A stretch of DNA of 64,000 nucleotides from Amycolatopsis suaedae (GTDB lineage: Bacteria; Actinomycetota; Actinomycetes; Mycobacteriales; Pseudonocardiaceae). The notes beneath the pieces are model-generated. The model worked only from the letters and a program-made list of their open reading frames with translations, ran no database searches and had not been told where the DNA came from. The stretch lies in contig NZ_SFCC01000005.1 in assembly GCF_004214935.1 (NCBI RefSeq), positions 62,001-126,000 on the forward strand. The letters run 5' to 3'. This document shows positions 36,300 through 45,139 of the stretch, in pieces (positions within the stretch are counted from its first letter, which is position 1; the number at the start of each line of letters is the position of its first letter). The position numbers and the translations under genes were made by a program.

Positions 36300-36605
36300 T
36301 CACCAGCTCGCCTTCGACACGCCCGGCAGCTGGCCGTCGTGTGCCATCTGCCGCATCCGGACCCGGGAAAGGCCGAACTTGCGCAGGTATCCCCTCGGCC
36401 TGCCGTCGGCGACGTCGCGGTTGCGCAGCCGCGTCGGGCTTGCGTCGCGGGGCAGCGCCTGCAGTGCCGACACGGCCGCGGCGCGCTCCTGTGCGCTCGA
36501 GCCGGGAGCCGCCACGATCCGCTTCAGCTCCGCCCGGCGTTGCGCGTACCGGGCGACGACCACGCGGCGCTGGGCGTCCTTGGCGATCTTCGACTTCTTC
36601 GCCAT
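36300..36605 (-). CDS. rpsN2: 30S ribosomal protein S14, zinc-free long form, 101 aa
   Basis: The 101-residue S14 with [20 protein letters not shown] and [16 protein letters not shown]. It has no CxxC motifs, unlike the 61-residue zinc S14. ATG 36605 overlaps the rpmG stop by one base (TGATG). Confidence 0.96.
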   Translation of the reverse strand: MAKKSKIAKDAQRRVVVARYAQRRAELKRIVAAPGSSAQERAAAVSALQALPRDASPTRLRNRDVADGRPRGYLRKFGLSRVRMRQMAHDGQLPGVSKASW

Positions 36606-36769
36606 CAGCGGTCCTCCTTGAACTCGACATGCCTGCGCACGATGGGGTCGTACTTGCGCAGTACCAGCCGGTCCGGGTCGTTGCGGCGGTTCTTGCGCGT
36701 CACGTAGGTGAACCCGGTGCCCGCCGTCGACCGCAGCTTCACGATCGGACGAACGTCGTTGCGTGCCAT
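36605..36769 (-). CDS. rpmG2: 50S ribosomal protein L33, zinc-free form, 54 aa
   Basis: Translates as a 54-residue bL33 starting [20 protein letters not shown] and ending [10 protein letters not shown]. None of the four Cys of the zinc form is present. It is joined to rpmB by a one-base overlap and to rpsN by another. Confidence 0.95.
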   Translation of the reverse strand: MARNDVRPIVKLRSTAGTGFTYVTRKNRRNDPDRLVLRKYDPIVRRHVEFKEDR

Positions 36770-37005
36770 CAGATCCGCTCCCCCCGGGCGCGCAGCCGCG
36801 CCACCACGGCCTCGATCCCGTGCCGGTCGATGGTGCGCATGCCCTTCACCGACACCCGCAGCCTGATCCAGCGGCCCTCACTGGCCAGCCAGTACCTGCG
36901 GGTCTGCAGGTTCGGCTCCCACCGGCGGGAACTGCGCCGGTGGGAGTGCGACACCTGTTTGCCGTATCCCGGTTTGCGTCCGGTGACCTGGCACACGGCC
37001 GACAT
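36769..37005 (-). CDS. rpmB2: 50S ribosomal protein L28, Zur-type paralogue, 78 aa
   Basis: bL28 with [18 protein letters not shown] and [18 protein letters not shown]. Only one Cys remains, so the zinc ribbon is absent. GGGAGG is positioned before the ATG at 37005; upstream in-frame Mets lie across the Zur box and are rejected. First gene of the leftward zinc-responsive operon. Confidence 0.95.
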   Translation of the reverse strand: MSAVCQVTGRKPGYGKQVSHSHRRSSRRWEPNLQTRRYWLASEGRWIRLRVSVKGMRTIDRHGIEAVVARLRARGERI

Positions 37006-37025
37006 CCGCCCTCCCAAGTTGGTAA

Positions 37026-37040
37026 TGGAACTCATTTTCA
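37026..37040. promoter_or_regulatory. Zur box between the divergent zinc-starvation operons
   Basis: TGGAACTCATTTTCA matches the actinobacterial Zur consensus TGAAAATCATTTTCA at 13 of 15 positions. It lies 20 nt before rpmB2 and 16 nt before the COG0523 gene, so one Zur dimer could repress both directions. Confidence 0.85.
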
Positions 37041-37056
37041 TCTACTCTACACAGCC

Positions 37057-38304
37057 GTGACCGACCTCCGACCACCCCTCACCCTGATCTGCGGTCTCAA
37101 CGCCGCCGCCAACGCCGAACTGGCCGAGACACTGCGGGCCGGTGATCCGGCGACCGCCGTCGTCCACCACGACCTGCGCCGCATCGGCGAGGGCATCGTG
37201 CGCCGGCGCGTGCGGCTCGGCGCCCGTGACCAGCTGACCACCCTCGAACTCGCGCACGGCTGCGTGTCCTGCACCCTGCGGGAGGACCTGCTGCCGCTGC
37301 TGCGCACGCTCTCGCAGCGTCCCGAGGTCGGCCGGGTCGTCCTGCACCTGGACGAGGCGATGGAGCCCGAGCGCGTGGTGTGGTCGCTGACCAACGTGCT
37401 CGTCGGCGACCGGACGGTGCTGGACTTCCTGCGGATCGACGCCGTCGTCGCCACCGTCGACGTCGCCACCTGGCTCGGCGACGCCACCGGTGACGCCGCG
37501 CTGTCCGACCGGGGCCTGCACGGCAGCCCGGACGACGAGCGCACGCTCGCCCAGGTGGCACTGGCCCAGGTCGAGTCGGCCGACGTCCTCGCGCTGCACG
37601 GCACCGCGCCGGACGCGTGGACCGCGGCGACGACGGCCGCGGTGCTCGACCGGGTGGCCTCCACCGCACCGCGGCCCGCTCTGTCCACACTGGACCGTGA
37701 GAACCTGCTGGCCGCAGTTCCCCGGCACGCCCGGCGCGGCGCCGTCGCGGATCCACACGGGACACTGCTGCACGGCCAGCCGCCACTGGACTCCGACTGC
37801 GGAATCGCGCTGCTGCACTACACCGCACGCAGGCCGTTCCACCCGGAGCGCCTGCACGAGGCCATCGACACCCTGCTCGACGGCGTCGTCCGCACCCGCG
37901 GCCGGGTCTGGGTGGCCAGCCAGCCCGACGTCGCGCTGTGGGTCGAGTCGGCGGGCGGCGGGCTCGGCATCGGCCACGCCGGACCGTGGCTGGCCGCCGA
38001 CGACGGCCCGGCGTGGGACGCCGTATCCCCGGAGCGGCGCACCCTCGCGTCGCTGCGCTGGGACCCCGTGTTCGGCGACCGGGCCCAGGAACTGGTCGTC
38101 GTCACCCAGCACGCCGCCCCCTCGGAGATCCGGGCGGCACTCGACGAGGCCCTGCTCACCGACGCCGAACTGGCCGACGGAGAGCCGGCCTGGCGGCACT
38201 ACCCCGACCCGTTCGGCGAGTGGCACGCCGAACCGTGCGAGGACACCGAGACCACCCGCGACGACGTGACGGCGAGCAGCCGGAAGGAGAACGGACAGCA
38301 GTGA
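37057..38304 (+). CDS. COG0523/CobW-related zinc-response protein, Mrf-like, without Walker A, 415 aa
   Basis: Related to COG0523 metal-chaperone GTPases, with the CobW C-terminal domain (about 250-390, [15 protein letters not shown]). Two features are unusual. The Walker A lysine loop is missing: the expected place reads [14 protein letters not shown]. The metal motif is [11 protein letters not shown] (Cys69, Cys72) rather than CxCC. Both features recall the mycobacterial Mrf protein, encoded with zinc-free ribosomal genes, which recruits a hibernation factor to ribosomes. GTG 37057 directly follows the Zur box; rpmE overlaps its stop (GTGA). Confidence 0.85.
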   Translation: MTDLRPPLTLICGLNAAANAELAETLRAGDPATAVVHHDLRRIGEGIVRRRVRLGARDQLTTLELAHGCVSCTLREDLLPLLRTLSQRPEVGRVVLHLDEAMEPERVVWSLTNVLVGDRTVLDFLRIDAVVATVDVATWLGDATGDAALSDRGLHGSPDDERTLAQVALAQVESADVLALHGTAPDAWTAATTAAVLDRVASTAPRPALSTLDRENLLAAVPRHARRGAVADPHGTLLHGQPPLDSDCGIALLHYTARRPFHPERLHEAIDTLLDGVVRTRGRVWVASQPDVALWVESAGGGLGIGHAGPWLAADDGPAWDAVSPERRTLASLRWDPVFGDRAQELVVVTQHAAPSEIRAALDEALLTDAELADGEPAWRHYPDPFGEWHAEPCEDTETTRDDVTASSRKENGQQ

Positions 38305-38555
38305 AACCAGGCATCCACCCCGAGTACGGACCGGTGGTGTTCCAGGACTCGTCGACCGGGGACGCGTTCCTCACCCGGTCCACCATCACCTCGGACCGCA
38401 CCATCGAGTGGTCCGACGGCAACACCTATCCCCTGGTTCTGGTCGACGTCAGCTCGTGGTCGCACCCGTTCTGGACCGGCACGCGCCGTATCATGGACTC
38501 CGCGGGCCAGGTGGAGAAGTTCCACCGCCGCTACGGCAGGAGGGACGCGCGCTGA
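38301..38555 (+). CDS. rpmE2: 50S ribosomal protein L31 type B, zinc-free, 84 aa
   Basis: Type B bL31 ([39 protein letters not shown]) without the CxxC pair of type A. It starts at GTG 38301, overlapping the upstream stop, and overlaps rpmF by one base. Confidence 0.96.
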   Translation: MKPGIHPEYGPVVFQDSSTGDAFLTRSTITSDRTIEWSDGNTYPLVLVDVSSWSHPFWTGTRRIMDSAGQVEKFHRRYGRRDAR

Positions 38556-38713
38556 TGGCCGTTCCCAAGCGCAGGACCTCACGCAGCAACACCCGGTCGC
38601 GGCGGGCCCAGTGGAAGGCGCAGGCGCCGGACCTGGTGCCGATCGTGGTCGACGGCGAGCGCAGGCTGGTCCCCCGGCGGCTGGTCCGGTACTTCCAGCG
38701 GTACGGCCGGTGA
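38555..38713 (+). CDS. rpmF2: 50S ribosomal protein L32, zinc-free form, 52 aa
   Basis: Starts [20 protein letters not shown]. The C-terminal part [14 protein letters not shown] has no Cys where zinc L32 carries four. AGGAGG precedes the ATG at 38555. Its stop overlaps the methyltransferase start (GTGA). Confidence 0.95.
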   Translation: MAVPKRRTSRSNTRSRRAQWKAQAPDLVPIVVDGERRLVPRRLVRYFQRYGR

Positions 38714-39513
38714 AGCCCGACTTCGCCGGAACCGTCTTCGGCGCCGCTGCCGGCGAGTTCGCCCGGTGGTCGGGCAGGCTGTGGCGGCCGCTGGGCGAGA
38801 TCTCCGTCGCCGCCGTCCGGCCCCGGCCGGGTGATCGGGTCCTCGACGCCTGCTGCGGCGCGGGAGCCTCGGCGCTGCCCGCCGCGGCGGCGGTCGGGCC
38901 GGACGGCCGGGTCGACGCCGTTGACGTGGCGGCCGGCCTGCTCGAACAGGGCCGGGCCGAGGCCCGGGTCCGCGGACTGGGCAACGTGCGGTTCGCCGAG
39001 CACGACGTGCTGACCTGGGACGGCGAGTACGACCTCGTGCAGTGCGGGTACGGCGTGTTCTTCTTCCCGGACATGGATGCGGGCGCCCGGCGGCTGGTGA
39101 GCCTGCTGCGCCCCGGCGGGCGGTTCGCGGTCACCACCTGGCGGCACGACGGGATGGCCCGCGTCGTCCCCATCGGCATGGCCGCGGCGGTCCCCGAACG
39201 GCCGGAACTCGCCGCCCACGTCGGCGATCCCGGGCCCGCCGGCCGCATCGACCGGCCCGAGACGCTCGCGGCCTGGATGACCTCGCTGGGCCTGACCGGC
39301 GTGACCGTCGCGGAGATCCGGTTCGTGCAGCCGTTCCACTCCGCCGACGCCTGGTCGTTCTACCTGGGCGCCGCCATGCGTGCCTTCGTCGGCGGCCTGG
39401 ACGAGGCCGCGCTGGCCCGCGTCCGGGACCGGTTCGTCGCCGGCCTCGCCGAGGCCGGTGTCACCGAACTGGACGCGTCCACCCTGGTGGCCGTCGGAGC
39501 GACACGCTCTTAG
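38710..39513 (+). CDS. class I SAM-dependent methyltransferase in the Zur operon, 267 aa
   Basis: Rossmann-type methyltransferase with SAM motif [17 protein letters not shown] (about residue 43) and later [14 protein letters not shown]. It resembles ubiquinone/menaquinone-type small-molecule methyltransferases. GTG 38710 is coupled to rpmF2, so it should be zinc-regulated. The substrate is unknown; an siderophore/zincophore-like or cofactor target is speculation. Confidence 0.85.
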   Translation: MKPDFAGTVFGAAAGEFARWSGRLWRPLGEISVAAVRPRPGDRVLDACCGAGASALPAAAAVGPDGRVDAVDVAAGLLEQGRAEARVRGLGNVRFAEHDVLTWDGEYDLVQCGYGVFFFPDMDAGARRLVSLLRPGGRFAVTTWRHDGMARVVPIGMAAAVPERPELAAHVGDPGPAGRIDRPETLAAWMTSLGLTGVTVAEIRFVQPFHSADAWSFYLGAAMRAFVGGLDEAALARVRDRFVAGLAEAGVTELDASTLVAVGATRS

Positions 39514-39809
39514 TGCTCGTCGTAGTGGTCGCCGTGCCCGGCGTGGCGGTGCCCGTCGTGCAGGTAGTCGACGTGGTCACCGTGCGGGACGGCGACGTGG
39601 CCGCAGCCGTCGCCGTGCACGTGGTCGTGTGCCTCGTGCACGGTGTGGCCGCCCGGCTCGCACTCGTCGTAGTGCCCCTCGTGCGCGCGGTGCAGGTGAC
39701 CGTCGTGCACGTAGTCCACATGCGACCCGTGCGGAACGGCGACGTGCCCGCAGCCCTCCCCGTGGACGTGGTCGTGTCCGGCGTGTTCGACGTGAGTTGC
39801 CGCAGTCAT
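39510..39809 (-). CDS. histidine-rich metal-binding protein with an internal duplication, 99 aa
   Basis: 27 of 99 residues are His. Two copies of about 38 residues, each DHVHGxGCGHVAVPHGxHVDY then HDGHxH and GHYDE, are nearly identical and each holds one Cys. There is no signal peptide. This looks like a cytoplasmic zinc (or nickel) buffer or store. It is convergent with the Zur-controlled operon, overlapping it by 4 nt. ATG 39809 is assumed; GTG 39824 is possible, and neither has a good ribosome site. Confidence 0.8.
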   Translation of the reverse strand: MTAATHVEHAGHDHVHGEGCGHVAVPHGSHVDYVHDGHLHRAHEGHYDECEPGGHTVHEAHDHVHGDGCGHVAVPHGDHVDYLHDGHRHAGHGDHYDEH

Positions 39810-39851
39810 GCCCCCGAGTGTCACCCGATCGCCACGACCCCGCTGGGCGGG

Positions 39852-40736
39852 TCACTCCATCAGGGAACGGGTGCGTGCGAGCAGGTCGACCTGGCGGCGC
39901 CAGTCCGGGCCCGCGACGCCGAGCACGGCGTGGCTCGCACCGGCGGCGGCGTAGGCGGCCAGCCTCTCGGCGGCCGCCTCCGGGGTGCCGGTGAGCGGGA
40001 TCGTCACCGCCTGGTCGAGCGGCATCCCGTAGGCGCCGGCGATCCCTGCGCCGAGTTCCGCCGCCGACGGGACACCGTCGCCCAGCGCGGCGAGCCCGCC
40101 GATGGCGATCGCCGGGGCGGCCCGCCCCGCGGAGCGCTCGGCGAGATCGGCGGCGCCCGCCGCGAGCCGCTCGGCGGTGATCAGCGAGGGGAACCAGGCG
40201 TCCCCCGCGGCGACCGCGCGGCGGCGGGCGACGGCCGAGTGGTTGCCCACCCACAGCGGCGGAACGGCGACGGCGGGGGCCAGTTCCACGACCGTCTCCC
40301 CCTCCGCTCCGTCGACCAGGGTCGGCTTGCCCGCCAGCAGGTCGGGCAGCAGCCGCAGCGCCCGGTCGGTCCGCGGACCGCGTTCGGCGAACGGAACCTC
40401 GGCCGCCGCCCACTGCTCCGCTCCCCCGCCCGACCCGATCCCGAGGATCAGCCTGCCGCCGGACAGGTACTGCAGGCTGGCGATCTGCTTGGCCGCCCAC
40501 ACCACCGGGCGGATGGCGGGGACGAACACACTGATCCCGACGCGGACCCGTTCGGTGACCGCCGCGGCGGTGGCCAGCCCCAGGCCGCTGTCCAGTACCG
40601 GGGTACCGGTCGCCAGGTGGTCGCCCAGCCACACGCTGTCCAGGCCGGCCGCCTCGGCGTGCCGGGCGGCGTCACGCAGGTCGAGGCCCTGCTGCCGCTG
40701 GGCGTCGACCGACGGCAGGATCACTCCGATGTCCAT
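39852..40736 (-). CDS. LLM-class F420-dependent oxidoreductase, 294 aa
   Basis: Luciferase-like (beta/alpha)8 barrel. MDIGVILPSVDAQRQQGLDL, DSVWLGDHLATGTPVL, and LSGGRLILGIGSGGG followed by EVPFAERG match the F420 LLM family (TIGR03619-like). ATG 40736 is preferred over one five codons upstream. The substrate is unknown. Confidence 0.88.
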   Translation of the reverse strand: MDIGVILPSVDAQRQQGLDLRDAARHAEAAGLDSVWLGDHLATGTPVLDSGLGLATAAAVTERVRVGISVFVPAIRPVVWAAKQIASLQYLSGGRLILGIGSGGGAEQWAAAEVPFAERGPRTDRALRLLPDLLAGKPTLVDGAEGETVVELAPAVAVPPLWVGNHSAVARRRAVAAGDAWFPSLITAERLAAGAADLAERSAGRAAPAIAIGGLAALGDGVPSAAELGAGIAGAYGMPLDQAVTIPLTGTPEAAAERLAAYAAAGASHAVLGVAGPDWRRQVDLLARTRSLME

Positions 40737-40769
40737 GGAGCGATCCTGCAACCTCTACGTTGCTGGAGG

Positions 40770-41168
40770 TCAACCGATGACGACGAGCCCCAGCACCGAC
40801 GAGGACGTCGACGCGTAGAGCGTGGTCCCCGGGTAGAAGACGCGCAGCGACAGCGACGCGGCGACGTGGAAGCTCAGGCTGAGGCTGTAGCGGCCGTTCG
40901 GCCTGCACGAGGTGTCGGCGATGGTCACCCACGCACCGGCTTCCAGCTTCTGCACCAGCAGCGGCTCCAGGCCGGCGGCGTGGTCCCCGGCGACCACCTC
41001 GAGGCTGCCCTTGAGCTTGACCTTCTCACCGACCTTGACCTGGCTCTTGTCCAGTTTGGCGTGGACCTTCAGCGGTTTGCCTGCCGTCTCGGCTGCCGAC
41101 GACACGGGCGCCGCCAGCACGAGGGCGAACGCGGTGGCGAGGGCGAGGAGAATGGCTCGGGTACGCAT
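40770..41168 (-). CDS. small secreted protein, 132 aa
   Basis: Signal peptide (residues 1-26, ending SSAAETA), then one beta-rich domain with KLDKSQVKVGEKVKLKGSLE, which looks like an Ig-like or bacterial beta-sandwich fold. AAGGGG stands 7 nt before the ATG at 41168. Function unknown. Confidence 0.78.
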   Translation of the reverse strand: MRTRAILLALATAFALVLAAPVSSAAETAGKPLKVHAKLDKSQVKVGEKVKLKGSLEVVAGDHAAGLEPLLVQKLEAGAWVTIADTSCRPNGRYSLSLSFHVAASLSLRVFYPGTTLYASTSSSVLGLVVIG

Positions 41169-41255
41169 CACGGAACCCCTTTCCCGCGGGTGATGGCCGT
41201 GATCAATTGTGCGACCGGGACGGCCCGGCGGCGCCGGAGTTCACACGGACGTGGA

Positions 41256-42647
41256 TCACCGGTAGACGGTGCCGAGGAACTCCAGCAGCAGCCGTTCCCG
41301 CAGCCGGGGCGGCGCCGCGGCCAGCAGGGCGTTGACCGGAGCCATGCGCTCCGGCAGCCCGCCACCCTGCCCCAGTCCGGCCCCGGCGAGCAGGCCCGCG
41401 AACTGCTCCGCCGTCAGCGTCTCCGGGTCCAGCGCGGCGATCGCCGCGGCCAGCTCGGGCGCGACCTCGGTGGGCCCGAGCGCGCGGGCCGCTGCCACGG
41501 CGGCGGTCAGGTCGGCGACGAACGCGGCCTCGCTGCCGTGATTGGCCGCGGTGATGGTGAGGTGCAGGTTGACCGGCGACGACTGGTAGGCGAACTGCGG
41601 CTGCGTGTACCAGCCCCGCGCGGTCATCTCGTCGGCCACGACGAACAGGTCCACCTCGTCGGACGCGACGGCCAGCAGCGTCGAGCCGGGGTCGCCGAGC
41701 ACCCGCAGGCCCGGTATGCCCTCGATGCCGGCCCGGATGCGGGCCACCGCGTCCCGTACCCGTTGCGCCAGACGCAGGTAACCGTCGTCGCCGAGGTGCC
41801 GCAGCACCGCCCAGGCGGCCGCGGGCGGTCCGCCCGAGCGGGTGCTCTGCAGGGTGGAGTTGAGCATCGTGTAGCCGGGCCAGGCCGCGCTGGCGAAGTA
41901 GTGCCCGCGCCGCAGGCCGGCGTCGGCATGCAGCAGCACCGAGGTCCCCTTGGGACAGTAGGCGTACTTGTGCAGGTCCACCGACAGGCTGGTGACACCG
42001 GGAACCGACAGGTCGAACGGCGGCACGTCCTCGCCGAGGCGGCGCAGGTAGGGCAGCACCCAGCCGCCGATGCAGGCGTCGACGTGCATCCGCACGCCAC
42101 GGTCGGCCGCGGCGGCGGCGATCTCCGGGATCGAGTCGATCACGCCGTGCGCGTACGACGGCGCGCTGGCGACCACCAGGACCGTGCTGTCGTCGATGGC
42201 GGCCGCCGTCGCCGCGGGGTCGGCGCGGAACGTCACCGGGTCCACCGGCACCTGGATCACCCGCAGGCCGAACAGGTGCGCGGCCTTGTGGAACGCCGCG
42301 TGCGCCGTGCTGGGCAGCACCAGCGACGGGTCCGGACGCCCGTCCCGCGCGGCGAGCACGGCCAGCAGGCACGACTCGGTGCCGCCCGAGGTCACCGAGC
42401 CGGCCGTGTCCGCATTCCCGCCGAGCAGCCGCGACGCCGTGGCGACGATGTCGTTCTCCATACGCGCCACGCTGGGGAACGCCGTCGGGTCGAGTCCGTT
42501 GGTCCCGGCGGCCGCCGCGTGTGCGTCCGCGCCGATTTCGTCCACTTCGGACAGACCGCTGTCGTAGACGTAGGCCAGCGTCCGGCCGCCGTGGGTGGGA
42601 AGGTCCCCGGCCCGCAGCGCGTGCAGCTCGGCGAGGACGTCGGTCAC
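41256..42647 (-). CDS. PLP-dependent decarboxylase/lyase, sphingosine-1-phosphate-lyase type, 463 aa
   Basis: Group II PLP enzyme. SGGTESCLLAVLAARDG binds phosphate, MHVDACIGGWVLPYL carries the Asp, and SVDLHKYAYCPKGTSVLL contains the PLP Lys. The DGLRRGHYFASAAWPGYTM-like segment is closest to S1P lyase and bacterial homologues. It may cleave a phosphorylated long-chain base or decarboxylate an amino acid. GTG 42647 overlaps the stop of the transporter gene (GTGA), so the two probably act on the same compound. Confidence 0.88.
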   Translation of the reverse strand: MTDVLAELHALRAGDLPTHGGRTLAYVYDSGLSEVDEIGADAHAAAAGTNGLDPTAFPSVARMENDIVATASRLLGGNADTAGSVTSGGTESCLLAVLAARDGRPDPSLVLPSTAHAAFHKAAHLFGLRVIQVPVDPVTFRADPAATAAAIDDSTVLVVASAPSYAHGVIDSIPEIAAAAADRGVRMHVDACIGGWVLPYLRRLGEDVPPFDLSVPGVTSLSVDLHKYAYCPKGTSVLLHADAGLRRGHYFASAAWPGYTMLNSTLQSTRSGGPPAAAWAVLRHLGDDGYLRLAQRVRDAVARIRAGIEGIPGLRVLGDPGSTLLAVASDEVDLFVVADEMTARGWYTQPQFAYQSSPVNLHLTITAANHGSEAAFVADLTAAVAAARALGPTEVAPELAAAIAALDPETLTAEQFAGLLAGAGLGQGGGLPERMAPVNALLAAAPPRLRERLLLEFLGTVYR

Positions 42648-43978
42648 GCGCGCAGGTCCAGCAGCTTGCGACGGGCCAGCGGCAGGGCGGTGAGCACCAG
42701 GATCGCCGGTACCAGTGCGAAACCGACGAAGATCGCGGTGACGGCGCTGTCCGGCTGGATGGCCGACCCGTCCAGACTGGGCACGTAGCCGCCGATCTGG
42801 ATGATCACGCCGAACAGTCCCGGCCCGAGCGCGAGGCCGAGGGTGTCGGCCGCGGTCCACACCCCGGCGGCGACGCCCGCGGTCGTGTTGCCGGTACGTT
42901 CCTCCTCGGCGGCGATCAGGTCGGGCAGGATGGCCAGCGGGAAGACCTGCATGCCCGCGTAGCCGATCCCGGCCAGTGCGACGAAGAAGAACACGACCGC
43001 GAGCGGCAGCACCGGCGAGCCCAGCAGCCCGAGCATCGCGATCCCGAACACCACCGTGAAGATGCGCAGGCCCGCGACCTTGCCCAGGCGGTCGCTCAGC
43101 ACCACGCACAGCGGCATGACCACCAGCGCCGGGCCGACGAATCCCGCGAACAACGGCGTCCGCAGGCCGGAGGCGTCGAGGCCGTCGCGTGCCATGTACG
43201 GCACCCCCGCGAGCAGGGTGCTGACGCCGAGCGACTGAACGAAGTAGATCCCGAGCAGCCAGCGGAACGGGCGCCAGCTCTTCAGCACCGCCAGCAGCTC
43301 CCGCCAGCGGGGGGTGGGCTGACGCAGGGCGCTCACCGGTGCCCGGCGCAGGATGAAGAACACGGCGATCGCCGCCGACACGATGATCACACCGACGACG
43401 ACACCCATGATCCGGTAGCCGGCGACCCCCTCGACCGCGTCGGTGATCAGCGGCACCCCGCCGCCCGACGCGAGGATGGCCAGGGCGAGGAACGCGATGC
43501 GCCAGCTGGTGAGCCGGGTGCGCTGGGCGTAGTCGTCGGTCAGCTCCGCGGGCAGCGCGTTGTACGGGACCTGGAAGAACGCGAACGCCGTGGCGCACAG
43601 GAAGAACACCAGGACCACGTACCCGGCGTCGAGCCAGGTACGACCGCCGAAGTCCGGGTGGGCGAACAACGCCGCGAACGTCACCGCCACACCGATGCCG
43701 CCGAGCAGCATGTACGGCAACCTGCTGCCGGTGCGGGCGAAGTGCCCGTCGGACAGCCGGCCCGCCACCGGGTTGAACAGCACGTCCCACGCCTTGGGCA
43801 CCACGACGATCACCCCGGCGATGGCGGCGGGGATGGCCATCGTGTCGGTCAGGTACTGCAGCAGCACGAGGCCGGGAACGGTGCCGAAGGGGCCGGTGAC
43901 GAACGACCCCATGGCGAAGCCGATCTGCGTGCGGATCGGCAACCGGGGTCCCACGGCCTTGACCGCGCGCTCAGCCAT
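42644..43978 (-). CDS. MFS transporter, GPH cation-symporter type, 444 aa
   Basis: Twelve hydrophobic helices with glycoside-pentoside-hexuronide symporter features: LLQYLTDTMAIPAAIAG near the start, DVLFNPVAGRLSDGHFARTG and FFQVPYNALPAEL. Such carriers move sugars or related polar solutes with H+ or Na+. It is coupled to the S1P-lyase-like gene, so an amino-alcohol phosphate precursor or polar lipid headgroup is a possible substrate (inference). Confidence 0.88.
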   Translation of the reverse strand: MAERAVKAVGPRLPIRTQIGFAMGSFVTGPFGTVPGLVLLQYLTDTMAIPAAIAGVIVVVPKAWDVLFNPVAGRLSDGHFARTGSRLPYMLLGGIGVAVTFAALFAHPDFGGRTWLDAGYVVLVFFLCATAFAFFQVPYNALPAELTDDYAQRTRLTSWRIAFLALAILASGGGVPLITDAVEGVAGYRIMGVVVGVIIVSAAIAVFFILRRAPVSALRQPTPRWRELLAVLKSWRPFRWLLGIYFVQSLGVSTLLAGVPYMARDGLDASGLRTPLFAGFVGPALVVMPLCVVLSDRLGKVAGLRIFTVVFGIAMLGLLGSPVLPLAVVFFFVALAGIGYAGMQVFPLAILPDLIAAEEERTGNTTAGVAAGVWTAADTLGLALGPGLFGVIIQIGGYVPSLDGSAIQPDSAVTAIFVGFALVPAILVLTALPLARRKLLDLRA

Positions 43979-44113
43979 CGGTGTTCAGCCCTCTCGTCGG
44001 CGCGAGTGCACTCTTTCCCGCGAGCGCACCGTCGCGCCAGCGGCTGGGCCGAATCGTGTCACCCCCGTGATCACCCGCGCGCTCGGGGTCAGCAGGCCGG
44101 CGCGGGCAGTGCT

Positions 44114-45139
44114 TCAGCCGAGCACCTTCGCCACCGCGGCCAGCGTGGCGGCGTCGCCGCGCAGCAGCAGCTGCGTCACCACGGTCTCCTCCCAGGCCGC
44201 CAGCTCGTCACGTACCTTCTCCGCCGGGCCGATCAGCGACGTGTCCTCCACCAGGCTGGTCGGGATCGCCGCCGTGGCCTCGTCCTTACGGCCGGACAGG
44301 TACAGCTCCTGCACCCGCACGCAGACGTCCTCGTACCCGAGCCTGGCGAACACGTCGAAGTGGAAGTTCGTGCCCTTGGCACCCATGCCGCCGATGTAGA
44401 GCGCCAGCGACGGCTTGATCCAGCTCGCCGCCTCCTCGACGTCGTCGTGCACGATCACCGGCACCGACGCGGGCACCTCGAAGTCCGCGAAACTCCGCCG
44501 GGCGCCGTCGCGGGCGAAGCCCTCCTCCAGTGCCGCCCGGTAGAACGCGTCGCTCTTCGGCGAGAAGAACAGCGGCAACCAGCCGTCGCAGATCTCCGCC
44601 GCCAGCGCGACGTTCTTCGGCCCCTCGGCGGCCAGGAAGATCGGGATGTCGGTGCGCAGCGGATGCACGGTGGGCTTGAGCGGCTTGCCCAGGCCCGTCC
44701 CGCCGGGCAGCGGGAGCTGGTAGAACTCGCCGTCCAGCGTCACCGGTGCCTCGCGGGCGAACACCTGCCGCACCACGTCGATGTACTCCCGCGTCCGCGC
44801 GAGCGGCTTGCGGTACGGCTGGCCGTACCAGCCCTCCACCACCTGCGGCCCGGACACGCCGAGCCCGAGCACGAACCGGCCGCCGGACAGGTGATCCAGC
44901 GTCAGCGCGGCCATCGCGGTGGCCGTCGGCGTGCGGGCCGACATCTGGACGATGTTCGTGCCCAGCCGGATCCGGCTGGTCGACGCGCCCCACCAGGCCA
45001 GCGGCGTGAACGCGTCGGAGCCGTAGGCCTCGGCCGTCCACACCGAGTCGAACCCCAGCTTCTCGGCCTCGACGATGGCCTCCACCGCGCCGTGCGGCGG
45101 CCCCGACGACCAGTACCCGATGTGGAAACCCAGCTTCAC
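44114..45139 (-). CDS. LLM-class F420-dependent oxidoreductase, 341 aa
   Basis: Luciferase-like monooxygenase fold: LGFHIGYWSSGPPHG, DSVWTAEAYGSDAFTPLAW, GTNIVQMSARTPTATAM and LSGGRFVLGLGVSGPQVVEG are typical of the F420-dependent group. GTG 45139 has GGAGG upstream and overlaps the stop of the MpaB-like gene (GTGA). Both lie behind the TetR operator. The substrate is unknown. Confidence 0.9.
   Translation of the reverse strand: MKLGFHIGYWSSGPPHGAVEAIVEAEKLGFDSVWTAEAYGSDAFTPLAWWGASTSRIRLGTNIVQMSARTPTATAMAALTLDHLSGGRFVLGLGVSGPQVVEGWYGQPYRKPLARTREYIDVVRQVFAREAPVTLDGEFYQLPLPGGTGLGKPLKPTVHPLRTDIPIFLAAEGPKNVALAAEICDGWLPLFFSPKSDAFYRAALEEGFARDGARRSFADFEVPASVPVIVHDDVEEAASWIKPSLALYIGGMGAKGTNFHFDVFARLGYEDVCVRVQELYLSGRKDEATAAIPTSLVEDTSLIGPAEKVRDELAAWEETVVTQLLLRGDAATLAAVAKVLG

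Noticed and set aside
39042..42788. A 1,248-codon plus-strand open frame
   Set aside because: It runs antisense to five well-supported genes (His-rich, LLM, secreted, PLP enzyme, MFS). Its composition is the Arg/Gly/Gln-rich pattern of a high-GC shadow frame.
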